From positions 1-6,437 of the forward strand of contig JADFQF010000087.1 in assembly GCA_022561955.1 (NCBI GenBank): a DNA stretch of 6,437 nt, read 5' to 3'. Positions within the stretch are counted from its first letter, which is position 1; each line of letters begins with the position of its first letter. Under the pieces are notes generated by a model. That model did no database searches. It was not told where the DNA came from and was given only the letters and a program-made list of their open reading frames with translations. The translations under genes and the position numbers were made by a program. This DNA comes from Chloroflexota bacterium. GTDB lineage: Bacteria > Chloroflexota > Dehalococcoidia > SAR202 > UBA11138. Positions 1-5,818 of this stretch are shown here, piece by piece.

Positions 1-1085
1 CACATGTCCGGCACTACCCGGAGGCCAGCCCGATCCACGCCCCCACAATACCGCCACCGCCCGATGGCGAAGTGGGTCGCAGCCAGCTATTTGTGCACAT
101 CGAGACCGACGAACCCTACGAAGGGCTGGGCATCGGTCAGGCGTCCCCAGGGGTCCGCGAGGTTGTGGAGAGCGGCCTCAAGGACCTGCTCATCGGACAG
201 GACCCTTTCGACATCGAAAGGCTCTGGAACGACATGTTCTGGCAGGTGCGCGGCTACGGCCGAAAGGGCATAGCGTTCTGCGCTATATCCGCGGTGGACA
301 TTGGCCTCTGGGACCTGAAGGCCAAGGCGTTCAACGTGCCCCTGTTCAAGCTGCTGGGGCCCTACCGCGACTCCGTCCCCATCTACGGCAGCGGAGGCTG
401 GACGAACTTCAACGAGCAGGAGCTGGTCAAGGAGATGACCGACTACGTTCAGGAGGGGATACCCAGGGTAAAGATGAAGGTCGGCAAGGACTTCGGGCAG
501 TCGGAGAGAGAGGACATCCAGAGACTCGCCGCCGTGCGCAAGGCCGTCGGGGACGACGTCGCGGTCTACATAGACGCCAACAACGGCTACTATGCCAAGC
601 AGGCGATTTACATGGCTAAAGAGTTCGAGCAGTACCAGGTCGGCTGGTTCGAGGAGCCTCTGCTTGCCGACGACATTCGAGGCCTCGCGGAGGTCCGCCA
701 CGCCATAAACATTCCAGTGGCGACGGGCGAGCACGAGTACACCAAGTATGGCTTTCGAGACCTCATAGCCGGTGGCGCCGCCGATATAGTGCAGCCCGAC
801 GTCGGCCGTGTCGGCGGCATAACGGAGTGGATGAAGGTCGCCCACATGGCGGACGGATTCAACCTGCCCGTCGCGCCTCACGCCGTACAGCTGGTACACC
901 TGCACGTGGCCTGCGCCACGCCGAACCTCAAGGTCGTGGAGTATATGAACACGGCGCTGGCGGGCGACCGCATCTGGTACACGGAGTTTCCGCAGCCGAA
1001 GGACGGCATGTGGTCGCCCTTCTACGACAAGCCGGGCCTAGGACTGGAGCTTTCGCCCGAGGCCGTCGAGAGGTGGCGAGTGTAG
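1..1085 (+). CDS. Enolase-superfamily, mandelate racemase-subgroup enzyme (sugar-acid dehydratase-like), 5' truncated by window edge
   Basis: The frame is open to the left edge (first full codon at base 3) and stops with TAG at 1083-1085, so about 360 residues are visible; family members usually have 370-405, so a few dozen N-terminal residues lie outside. A GTG at 72 is internal, because the frame upstream of it still looks coding. Numbering from that GTG, the barrel motifs occur in order: KMK (K134, K136; general base), D168 in YIDAN, E194 in FEEP and E220 in TGEHEYT (the three Mg ligands), D243 in QPDVG and H270 in APH (the Asp-His dyad), and E290 in VVEY. This set is diagnostic of the mandelate racemase subgroup, whose members abstract a proton alpha to a carboxylate, most often as cytosolic sugar-acid dehydratases. 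The C-terminal DKPGLGLEL resembles rhamnonate dehydratase-like proteins, but substrate cannot be read from sequence. No transporter, aldolase or regulator is in view to suggest a pathway. Confidence 0.93.
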   Translation, partial: HVRHYPEASPIHAPTIPPPPDGEVGRSQLFVHIETDEPYEGLGIGQASPGVREVVESGLKDLLIGQDPFDIERLWNDMFWQVRGYGRKGIAFCAISAVDIGLWDLKAKAFNVPLFKLLGPYRDSVPIYGSGGWTNFNEQELVKEMTDYVQEGIPRVKMKVGKDFGQSEREDIQRLAAVRKAVGDDVAVYIDANNGYYAKQAIYMAKEFEQYQVGWFEEPLLADDIRGLAEVRHAINIPVATGEHEYTKYGFRDLIAGGAADIVQPDVGRVGGITEWMKVAHMADGFNLPVAPHAVQLVHLHVACATPNLKVVEYMNTALAGDRIWYTEFPQPKDGMWSPFYDKPGLGLELSPEAVERWRV

Positions 1086-1117
1086 GGGTAATGCCCACAT
1101 TTGTTAGCCGGAAAGCC

Positions 1118-1144
1118 GGTGGAGCAGTTCGAGTCCGCCTTTCT
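1118..1144 (+). terminator. Possible weak intrinsic terminator after the enolase-superfamily gene
   Basis: GGTGGA at 1118-1123 pairs with TCCGCC at 1134-1139 (six pairs, one G-U) around a 10-base loop, followed by TTTCT. It starts 33 bases after the stop codon. The U-run is short, so termination would be inefficient. A second small palindrome, CCGG-AAAG-CCGG, sits immediately upstream at 1108-1119. The loop and 3' arm contain GTTCGAGTC, which resembles a tRNA T-loop, but no cloverleaf can be built. Confidence 0.35.
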
Positions 1145-1164
1145 GGCACACCACCTAAACCAAG

Positions 1165-1208
1165 CATCCATAGGATGTCGAGCCACATCATAAATATTAT
1201 GGGACATC
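1165..1208. repeat. Cluster of interleaved short inverted repeats around an AT-rich core
   Basis: Overlapping perfect dyads share arms here: CATCC (1165-1169) with GGATG (1173-1177); GATGT (1174-1178) with ACATC (1185-1189); GATGTC (1174-1179) with GACATC (1203-1208); and CATAA (1189-1193) with TTATG (1197-1201). The last lies nested inside the long one. The shared arms mean that only some of these hairpins could form together. The function is unknown; it could be a protein-binding site, an RNA fold or the remains of a repeat. Confidence 0.45.
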
Positions 1209-1272
1209 GGCCCACCCGCGAGTCATCACTCCCACGTTTCCGGGCATAGTTTCGAATTCCCATCTGTCTTCC

Positions 1273-1308
1273 CTTTTGGGCTGTCGCATGTTGCCCAAGA
1301 GAGGCAAC
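1273..1308 (+). promoter_or_regulatory. Two mutually exclusive stem-loops upstream of ftsH
   Basis: Stem A pairs CTTTTGGGC (1273-1281) with GCCCAAGAG (1293-1301): nine pairs, one G-U, 11-base loop. Stem B pairs GTTGCC (1290-1295) with GGCAAC (1303-1308): six pairs, seven-base loop. They share bases 1293-1295 and the surrounding strand, so forming one excludes the other. That geometry is typical of attenuators, but neither stem is followed by a U-run, and it is not known that this DNA is transcribed. Confidence 0.35.
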
Positions 1309-1362
1309 TGTCATCTGGCGGGAGGCGTGGTGTTGGCCTGGGTTCCCGAACGCGCAAAAGCG

Positions 1363-1380
1363 ATTAACTATATAGTGAAT
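1363..1380. promoter_or_regulatory. 18-bp near-perfect AT-rich palindrome, operator-like, containing a -10-like TATAGT
   Basis: ATTAACTATATAGTGAAT matches its own reverse complement at 8 of 9 base pairs; only the fourth position of each half breaks symmetry. The central ten bases are a perfect palindrome. TATAGT at 1371-1376 is five of six with the sigma-70 -10 consensus, but no good -35 hexamer lies 16-18 bases upstream. The position, about 90 bases before the ftsH start, and the AT-richness against a GC-rich background fit a repressor operator overlapping a promoter. The regulator is unknown. Confidence 0.4.
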
Positions 1381-1405
1381 AGGAAGGCATTGAGTCGGTA
1401 GTGAC

Positions 1406-1438
1406 GTAGCGCTATCCGGCAAGCCGCATCAGCGTTAT
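1406..1438 (+). ncRNA. Stem-loop in the presumed ftsH 5' UTR
   Basis: An outer stem joins TAGCGCT (1407-1413) to AGCGTTA (1431-1437) with seven pairs, one of them G-U; an eighth G-U pair is possible. Inside, across a small internal loop, CGG (1417-1419) pairs with CCG (1424-1426). The structure ends about 21 bases before the Shine-Dalgarno element of ftsH. It could be a stabilising or translation-modulating leader element. It matches no riboswitch or known RNA family I recognise, and no CIRCE heat-shock operator is present. Confidence 0.35.
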
Positions 1439-1443
1439 ATAAA
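1435..1443 (+). promoter_or_regulatory. AT-rich -10-like sequence upstream of ftsH
   Basis: TTATATAAA contains TATATA (1436-1441) and TATAAA (1438-1443), both close to a -10 element. No recognisable -35 lies at the right distance, and a start here would leave a leader of only about 20 bases. It is an alternative to the TATAGT further upstream and may simply be AT-rich. Confidence 0.2.
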
Positions 1444-1459
1444 TCACAAAGGCAGGTTC

Positions 1460-1463
1460 GGAG
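1460..1463 (+). promoter_or_regulatory. Shine-Dalgarno of ftsH
   Basis: GGAG lies seven bases upstream of the ATG at 1471. This is ideal spacing and fixes the ftsH start, which also places the first membrane segment at the expected residues. Confidence 0.75.
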
Positions 1464-1470
1464 TAACTAG

Positions 1471-3303
1471 ATGAAATCGGGAAAGCGCACGAGTCCGATG
1501 ACGTGGCTAATCATTGGAAGTGCTGTAATACTTCTACTGCTATTCCTCATGCCAAGAGGAGGAGGAACGCCAGAGATCGAAATAAGCCAGGTAATGCAGA
1601 TGGCCCAGTCGGGGCTACTGGAGAAGATCGAGGTGAAGGGAGACGATCTGATCGTCTTCACCATCTCAGGTGAAGTCTTCGCCTCAAGGAAAGAGCCGGG
1701 CGTGAGCGTGCTCGAGCTTCTGAACGAACGCGGGCTTGACCCGGGCCTCGGCGGCATACAGGTAGACGTGAAGCCCCATGGGAATTCGTTCCTTGCCCTG
1801 CTCCTAACTTTTCTGCCGATAATATTGATAGGTGGGCTGATCTTTTTCATGATGAGGCGCTCCCAGGGCGGCATCAACCAGGCGATGAACATTGGCAAAA
1901 GCAAGGCGCGGCAGGTCGCCACAGACGCCCCGTCCGTGACGTTCGACGATGTAGCAGGGGCGGACGAGGCCAAGCAAGAGCTGATAGAGATCGTGGACTT
2001 CCTTAAGAATCCCGAAAAGTTCACTCGACTGGGCGCGAAGATCCCCAAGGGCGTGCTCATGATCGGCGCGCCCGGAACGGGCAAGACGCTCATCAGCCGG
2101 GCCGTCGCCGGAGAGGCCGGAGTACCCTTCTTTGCCACCAGCGGCAGCGAGTTCGTTGAGATGTTCGTCGGCGTCGGCGCGAGCCGCGTCAGAGACCTGT
2201 TTGACCGGGCCAAGCGAAACGCGCCCTCCATCGTGTTCATAGATGAGATCGACGCCGTCGGCAGGCATCGCGGCGCCGGCATCGGGGGCGGCAACGACGA
2301 AAGAGAGCAGACGCTGAACCAGATCCTCGTGGAGATGGACGGCTTCGAGGCCAATGCGAACGTGATCGTCATTGCGGCCACGAACAGGCCGGACGTGCTG
2401 GACCCCGCGCTGACTCGGCCCGGAAGGTTCGACAGGCGGGTAATGATCGATCTTCCCGACATCAAGGGCAGGCAGGCGATTCTGGAGGTTCACGCCAAGG
2501 GCAAGCCCCTCGCCAACGATGTGGACCTGCACACCGTCGCCAAGGAGACCCACGGATTTACCGGGGCTGATCTGGCCAATCTGGTCAACGAGGCGGCGAT
2601 ATTTGCGGCCAGGGTGAGCAAGACCGAGATAGGCATGGCGGAGTTCGAGGAGTCCATCGATCGGGTGATGTCAGGCCCCGCTCGCAAGAGCCGAAAGGTC
2701 AGCGCCAAGGAGAAGCAGGTCGTGGCCTATCACGAGGCCGGGCACGCCCTGGTGGCGGCCCAGATTCCGGACACGGACCCTGTTCACAAGGTGACGATCG
2801 TTTCCAGGGGCACGTCGGGAGGACACACCAGGCTGTTGCCCGAAGAGGACCGGACACTTTGGACCCGAAGCCAGTTCGAGGCCCAGATCACTGTCATGAT
2901 GGGCGGGCAGGTCGCGGAGGAGGTGGTCTTCGGCGACGTGACGACCGGCGCATCAAACGACCTTCAGAACGCCACGAACGTCGCTCGGAAGATGGTGACG
3001 GAGTACGGCATGAGCGACGAGCTTGGCCCACAGGCGTTCGAAAGCGACCAGGGCCAGGCGTTCCTGGGGAGGTATATCTCCCAAGGACAGAACTACAGCG
3101 ACGCGATTGCACAAAAGATCGACTCGGAGATCGGCAAGATTCTGAGCGTGGCCAGGAAAAAGGCGAAGGAGACCGTGGAGGCCAACAGAGACAGGCTCAG
3201 TCGCCTTGCGGAACGCCTGCTGATTAAAGAGACGTTACAGGGTCCGGAGCTTCAGGACCTGCTCGTGGGTAACCTACCGGGCAACGCGCCTGCGGAGGCG
3301 TGA
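1471..3303 (+). CDS. ftsH: ATP-dependent zinc metalloprotease FtsH
   Basis: This is a complete 610-residue protein of normal family length. It has two membrane segments (about 11-27 and 107-128) flanking a short extracytoplasmic domain, then a cytosolic AAA+ module and a zinc protease domain. Visible motifs are Walker A GAPGTGKT (199-206), the pore loop FVG (232-234), Walker B IVFIDEID (254-261), the second region of homology with arginine fingers R319 and R322, and zinc site HEAGH (421-425) with third ligand D497 in GASND. FtsH assembles as a membrane hexamer and degrades misfolded membrane proteins and short-lived regulators, driven by ATP hydrolysis. All catalytic residues are present, so it should be active. 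Two minor departures are GAPGTGKT where GPPGTGKT is usual, and GGHT (450-453) where GGYT is usual. The start is supported by a GGAG ribosome site. The gene stands alone on its strand, with a structured non-coding leader, and converges on prmC. Confidence 0.98.
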   Translation: MKSGKRTSPMTWLIIGSAVILLLLFLMPRGGGTPEIEISQVMQMAQSGLLEKIEVKGDDLIVFTISGEVFASRKEPGVSVLELLNERGLDPGLGGIQVDVKPHGNSFLALLLTFLPIILIGGLIFFMMRRSQGGINQAMNIGKSKARQVATDAPSVTFDDVAGADEAKQELIEIVDFLKNPEKFTRLGAKIPKGVLMIGAPGTGKTLISRAVAGEAGVPFFATSGSEFVEMFVGVGASRVRDLFDRAKRNAPSIVFIDEIDAVGRHRGAGIGGGNDEREQTLNQILVEMDGFEANANVIVIAATNRPDVLDPALTRPGRFDRRVMIDLPDIKGRQAILEVHAKGKPLANDVDLHTVAKETHGFTGADLANLVNEAAIFAARVSKTEIGMAEFEESIDRVMSGPARKSRKVSAKEKQVVAYHEAGHALVAAQIPDTDPVHKVTIVSRGTSGGHTRLLPEEDRTLWTRSQFEAQITVMMGGQVAEEVVFGDVTTGASNDLQNATNVARKMVTEYGMSDELGPQAFESDQGQAFLGRYISQGQNYSDAIAQKIDSEIGKILSVARKKAKETVEANRDRLSRLAERLLIKETLQGPELQDLLVGNLPGNAPAEA

Positions 3304-3340
3304 GTGGGGCCCACCGGCTATCTCGACTCTGTACATTCCG

Positions 3341-3365
3341 ATTGCGCCTCAACACGAAGGCGAAT
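3341..3365 (+). terminator. Hairpin downstream of ftsH, possible terminator without a U-run
   Basis: ATT-CGCCT (3341-3349, with one bulged G at 3344) pairs with AGGCGAAT (3358-3365), giving eight pairs around an eight-base loop, 38 bases beyond the ftsH stop. No T-run follows directly; the nearest is TTTTT at 3391-3395. It may act as a 3'-end stabiliser or need Rho. Confidence 0.3.
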
Positions 3366-3453
3366 AGCTAATGGTCAGTAATCGGCGGACTTTTTCCACG
3401 TCGAGTCTGCAGGGTGATGTCCAGAAAGTCCTTGAACGATGAGATAGGTGTTC

Positions 3454-3547
3454 ATGCGGCAGAGCGAAGACACGATAATAAACCCGCTCCCAAGCCTCCC
3501 GTCTTTCCGGCGAAAGCCGGAATCCAGAGTACAAAGGCCGGCCTAAG
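3454..3547. repeat. Degenerate direct repeat, copy 1
   Basis: This stretch of about 94 bases aligns with 3618-3709 in the same order of blocks: ATGC..AGAG, GAAGACAC (3466-3473), CGCTCCCAAGCC (3485-3496, exact 12-base match), CCGTCTTTCCG, AGTACAAAG (3528-3536) and CC..CTAAG. The offset between copies stays near 164-170, so this is one duplicated unit with small indels. It overlaps the palindromic element at 3501-3587. Confidence 0.5.
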
Positions 3548-3587
3548 ACGTGCGCGCCTTATCCGAGCTCAGATTCCGAGGCATGAC
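3501..3587. mobile_element. Small MITE/REP-like palindromic repeat element
   Basis: The left end holds a perfect seven-pair stem, TTCCGGC (3505-3511) with GCCGGAA (3516-3522), closed by a GAAA tetraloop and followed by TCCAGAG. The right end, GATTCCGAGGCATGAC (3572-3587), read in reverse is an imperfect copy of the left terminus (GTCATgCC..GGAATC). The family pattern GTCATTCC(C/G)GCGAAAGC(C/G)GGAATCCAG is a widespread intergenic repeat in many bacterial genomes. The copy is about 87 bp, has no coding capacity, and has decayed ends, so any movement would depend on a transposase elsewhere. Confidence 0.5.
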
Positions 3588-3617
3588 AATCAACCGAACC
3601 GCCTGGCGAAACCAAGA

Positions 3618-3709
3618 ATGCAGAGGGATCGTGAAGACACCAATTCAACGAACGCGCTCCCAAGCCCCGTCATTCCGTAGGAGACATCCTTAGTGCAAAG
3701 TCCAGCTTA
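3618..3709. repeat. Degenerate direct repeat, copy 2
   Basis: This is the partner of 3454-3547. Shared blocks are GAAGACAC (3633-3640), CGCTCCCAAGCC (3655-3666, exact), CCGTCATTCCG (3667-3677), AGTGCAAAG (3692-3700) and a final CTTAG. The GCGAAAGCCGG stem of copy 1 is replaced by unrelated sequence with a TAGGAGACATCC string, so this copy cannot form the same hairpin. Confidence 0.5.
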
Positions 3710-3725
3710 GCCGCAAAGAGCTGGA
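3701..3725 (-). terminator. Hairpin just downstream of prmC, possible terminator
   Basis: TCCAGCT (3701-3707) and AGCTGGA (3719-3725) form a perfect seven-pair stem around an 11-base loop, starting seven bases past the prmC stop codon on the minus strand. The sequence following it on that strand is CTTTGC, a poor U-run, so termination strength is uncertain. It overlaps the end of repeat copy 2. Confidence 0.4.
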
Positions 3726-3731
3726 AAATGC

Positions 3732-4577
3732 TCAGGCTGCTATGACTACGACCCTGGCCAGGCCAAGAAGGTCTCTTTCGAAAGATAATTCGGCTTTGGG
3801 GAATGCCTCCCTCGCCAGGTCCAAGACGTCCTCTAGCTGCCGAGGGTCGATCTCGATGAACGCGGAGCCGCCGGCCTTCAGCTTCGCGGGCAGTTGCCGA
3901 AGAAGTCGGCGTATCACGTCCAGACCGTCTTCACCGCCGTGGAGCGCCACCGCAGGCTCGCGTTTGACCTCGATCGGGGCCAGGGCCATGTCCTTTGAGG
4001 TCAGGTACGGTGGATTAGAGACGACAATATCGACGGGCGAAACGATCGGCTCCAAAAGGTCGCCTCGCTCCAGGCGCACGCGGTCGGCTACTCCGTGCTT
4101 CCGGCAGTTTTCCGCCGCTACTTTCAGTGCCTCAGGGTCTACGTCGGTCGCGGTCACGGCGGCGTCGGGCGAGTTGTATGCTATGGCGACCGCTATCGCG
4201 CCCGTGCCGGTGCCGACGTCCACGACGGTCAGCGCCTCCCCCGTATGGCGTTTGGCGAGCTGAAGGACCTTCTCCACGAGCAGCTCGGTCTCCTGCCGGG
4301 GTATCAGGACGCTGGGATTGACGACGAAGTCCAGTCCGTAGAACTCTCTGTGGCCGGTGATGTAGGCGAGGGGCGTGCCGGACGCTCTCTGCGTGACCAG
4401 CTCCAGGACGAGGGTCTCCTGGTCGGTGGTCATGTCCTCGTCGAGAGATGCGAAGAAGGTCTCTCTTTGGTGGCCCATCACATGGCGCAGGAGCACTTCC
4501 GCTTCCAGGTTGGGGTTGTCGATGCGCCTGCCGGAGAGCTCATTCGTCGCGCGAACGAGCAGCTCTCTTAGTTTCAC
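3732..4577 (-). CDS. prmC: Peptide chain release factor N5-glutamine methyltransferase PrmC
   Basis: This is a complete 281-residue protein, close to the usual length. It has an N-terminal helical domain (about 1-75) that binds the release factor, then a Rossmann-fold methyltransferase domain. Motif I is VDVGTGTG (119-126), the SAM-binding loop. The catalytic NPPY (188-191) holds the target glutamine side chain. The family signatures FYGLDF..LIPRQETELLVE (79-102) and EPAVALHGGEDGLDVIR (208-223) are clear. PrmC uses S-adenosylmethionine to methylate the glutamine of the GGQ motif in RF1 and RF2, raising termination efficiency. The start is GTG at 4577-4575, and its GTGA overlaps the TGA of prfA by four bases, which implies translational coupling; only a weak GGA lies upstream. 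The substrate gene being directly upstream is the classic arrangement. HemK is an older name for this family. Confidence 0.97.
   Translation of the reverse strand: MKLRELLVRATNELSGRRIDNPNLEAEVLLRHVMGHQRETFFASLDEDMTTDQETLVLELVTQRASGTPLAYITGHREFYGLDFVVNPSVLIPRQETELLVEKVLQLAKRHTGEALTVVDVGTGTGAIAVAIAYNSPDAAVTATDVDPEALKVAAENCRKHGVADRVRLERGDLLEPIVSPVDIVVSNPPYLTSKDMALAPIEVKREPAVALHGGEDGLDVIRRLLRQLPAKLKAGGSAFIEIDPRQLEDVLDLAREAFPKAELSFERDLLGLARVVVIAA
4574..4577 (-). other. GTGA stop/start overlap coupling prfA to prmC
   Basis: On the minus strand the GTG start of prmC (4577-4575) overlaps the TGA stop of prfA (4576-4574). Termination-reinitiation by the same ribosome is the usual consequence, keeping production of the methyltransferase tied to that of its substrate. 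It is a variant of the common ATGA overlap. Confidence 0.9.
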
Positions 4578-5650
4578 AACGCGGCTTGTTCCAGCTTTTC
4601 GGCCTGCTCCAACTGAAGCAGGGCCGTAATGAATAGATCGATGTCGCCGTCGAGCACCTGCTCCAGGTTGTAGCTGCTGACGTTTACCCTGTGGTCCGTT
4701 ACGCGGCTCTGAGGATAGTTGTAGGTACGCACCCGCTCCGACCTGTCGCCGCTGCCTATCTGCGAGCGGCGGTCGGCGGCCTCCGCCTCTTGCTGTTTCT
4801 GGATCTCGCGGGCCAGCAGCCTCGACCTGAGCACACCCATGGCCTTTTCCCGGTTCTTCAGCTGCGAACGCTCGTCCTGGCAGGTGGCGGTTATGCCCGT
4901 CGGCAGGTGAACGATTCGTACGGCCGTCTCCACCTTCTGAACGTTCTGTCCGCCGTGACCGCCTGCCCTGAATATCTGTATGTCCAGCTCCTCGGGCTTT
5001 ATATCCACGTCCACCTCCTCGGCCTCGGGAAGGACCGCGACCGTGGCGGCGGAGGTGTGGATACGCCCTCCCGACTCGGTGACCGGGATCCTCTGGACGC
5101 GGTGCCCACCACTCTCGTGCTTGAGGAGGCTATAAGCGTTCTGGCCTTTGACCTGGAAAATGATCTCCTTGATGGCGCCGAGACCGGTCTGGTTGGCGTC
5201 GATAACGTCGATCTTCCAGTTGTTCCGTTGGGCGTAGCGCGTGTACATTCGGTACAGGTCCGCGGCGAATAGGCCCGCCTCGTCGCCGCCCGTGCCTGCG
5301 CGAATCTCCATGATTACGTTCTTGTCGTCATTGGGGTCTTTGGGAATGAGCTCGTGACGCAGGTCCTCTTCCAGCTTTTCCAGCCTCCCATCGAGCTCCA
5401 CTTGCTCCTCTTTAGCCAGGGCGGCCAGCTCCTGGTCCGACTCGGATCGGACGAGACCGCGTACGTCGTCCAGCTGGCGGGTGATGTCCTTGTATTCAAC
5501 GGAAAGCCTCACGAGATTACGTAGACCGGCCTGCTCTTTGGCGAGGGTCTGTATTTTCGTGTAATCGGCGGACACTTCGGGGTCCGCGAGCATCCGGTTG
5601 ATCTCCTCGTAGCGCTCTTCGATCACCGTGAGCTTGCTAAGCATTGTCAT
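4574..5650 (-). CDS. prfA: Peptide chain release factor 1 (RF1)
   Basis: This is a complete 358-residue protein of standard RF1 length. An N-terminal helical domain (1-110, strongly charged and coiled-coil-like) is followed by the RF core. The codon-recognition tripeptide is PVT (189-191, the RF1 PxT type, so UAA/UAG rather than the SPF type of RF2), within RVQRIPVTESGGRIHTS. The catalytic GGQ is at 233-235, and CQDERSQLKNREKA (257-270) and YNYPQSRVTDHR (310-321) are typical. RF1 binds the ribosomal A site at stop codons and triggers peptide release. Around GGQ the sequence reads GGHGGQNVQK: histidine precedes GGQ where alanine or proline is usual, and NVQ stands where (H/N)VN is usual. The ATG at 5650 is taken as the start; a second ATG at 5644 is equally possible, since no clear ribosome binding site precedes either. 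prmC follows with a four-base overlap. Confidence 0.97.
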   Translation of the reverse strand: MTMLSKLTVIEERYEEINRMLADPEVSADYTKIQTLAKEQAGLRNLVRLSVEYKDITRQLDDVRGLVRSESDQELAALAKEEQVELDGRLEKLEEDLRHELIPKDPNDDKNVIMEIRAGTGGDEAGLFAADLYRMYTRYAQRNNWKIDVIDANQTGLGAIKEIIFQVKGQNAYSLLKHESGGHRVQRIPVTESGGRIHTSAATVAVLPEAEEVDVDIKPEELDIQIFRAGGHGGQNVQKVETAVRIVHLPTGITATCQDERSQLKNREKAMGVLRSRLLAREIQKQQEAEAADRRSQIGSGDRSERVRTYNYPQSRVTDHRVNVSSYNLEQVLDGDIDLFITALLQLEQAEKLEQAAL

Positions 5651-5699
5651 ATTTTGGTATCGCTCATATTCAACGTCGTAAATCTTACCTACGTGCCAT

Positions 5700-5705
5700 A
5701 GTATA
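5700..5705 (-). promoter_or_regulatory. Candidate -10 element for prfA-prmC
   Basis: TATACT on the minus strand matches five of six positions of the sigma-70 -10 consensus and lies about 50 bases before the prfA start. No good -35 hexamer is found 16-18 bases further upstream; CCGACA (5724-5719) is closest but only 13 bases away. The 198-base gap after hisS makes a local promoter plausible. Confidence 0.3.
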
Positions 5706-5818
5706 GCAGAGGAGGGCCTGTCGGGACCGCCTGCCCAGATGCCTCGTTCGCAGCTCCTCGCGATACGTGAGTCGGGGCGCTGACGTGTGGGAGGCGCCGA
5801 ATATCATTACGACCCAAC

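Larger units (their letters stand above)
1086..1470. other. 385-base non-coding spacer and presumed ftsH leader, dense in small inverted repeats
   Basis: No open frame here has a credible protein on either strand. Those that cross it are continuations of antisense or out-of-frame readings of the dehydratase gene. The spacer is visibly lower in GC than the flanking genes and contains several separate dyads (1118-1139, 1165-1208, 1273-1308, 1363-1380, 1406-1438). It must hold the end of the upstream transcript and the promoter and 5' UTR of ftsH. The upstream gene has its own hairpin, and the spacing is long, so ftsH is probably transcribed independently. Confidence 0.75.
3304..3731. other. 428-base non-coding spacer between convergent ftsH and prmC, containing repeats and hairpins
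   Basis: Neither strand has a believable gene. An 88-residue open frame across 3414-3680 is read through the repeat itself and contains the FPAKAGIQS string that this class of palindromic repeat encodes by accident. The spacer holds a hairpin 38 bases after the ftsH stop, a MITE/REP-like element at 3501-3587, a degenerate direct duplication of about 90 bp, and a hairpin beside the prmC stop. The remaining bases, about 3366-3453, show no structure I can support. Confidence 0.75.

Noticed and set aside
87..905. 272-residue open frame on the minus strand opposite the dehydratase gene
   Set aside because: It has no recognisable domain, and the plus-strand frame carries all enolase-superfamily catalytic motifs.
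1101..1155. tRNA-like 3' end (GTTCGAGTC T-loop string followed by ...CACCA)
   Set aside because: The T-stem pairs at only three of five positions, the distance to CCA is wrong, and no acceptor, D or anticodon arms can be built upstream.
1220..1231. GAGT-CATC-ACTC as a CIRCE (HrcA) heat-shock operator for ftsH
   Set aside because: Only four-base arms with a four-base spacer; CIRCE needs TTAGCACTC, nine bases and GAGTGCTAA.
1342..1351. GTTC-CC-GAAC as a LexA/SOS box
   Set aside because: The half-sites are in the opposite order and spacing to GAAC-N4-GTTC, and ftsH is not an expected SOS gene.
928..1422. 164-residue minus-strand frame reaching into the ftsH leader
   Set aside because: It is half shadow of the dehydratase gene and half non-coding, with an arginine/proline-rich composition and no known domain.
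1467..2465. 332-residue open frame on the minus strand opposite ftsH
   Set aside because: Its serine/proline-rich low-complexity product is typical of an antisense shadow of a GC-rich gene, and ftsH on the other strand is unambiguous.
3414..3680. 88-residue open frame on the plus strand in the convergent spacer
   Set aside because: It is translated from the intergenic repeat; the FPAKAGIQS string is the usual accidental product of that palindrome, and there is no ribosome site.
3454..3709. CRISPR-like repeats
   Set aside because: There are only two degenerate copies of about 90 bases with no regular spacers and no cas genes.
4691..5272. 193-residue plus-strand frame opposite prfA
   Set aside because: It is the antisense shadow of RF1, whose motifs are complete on the minus strand.
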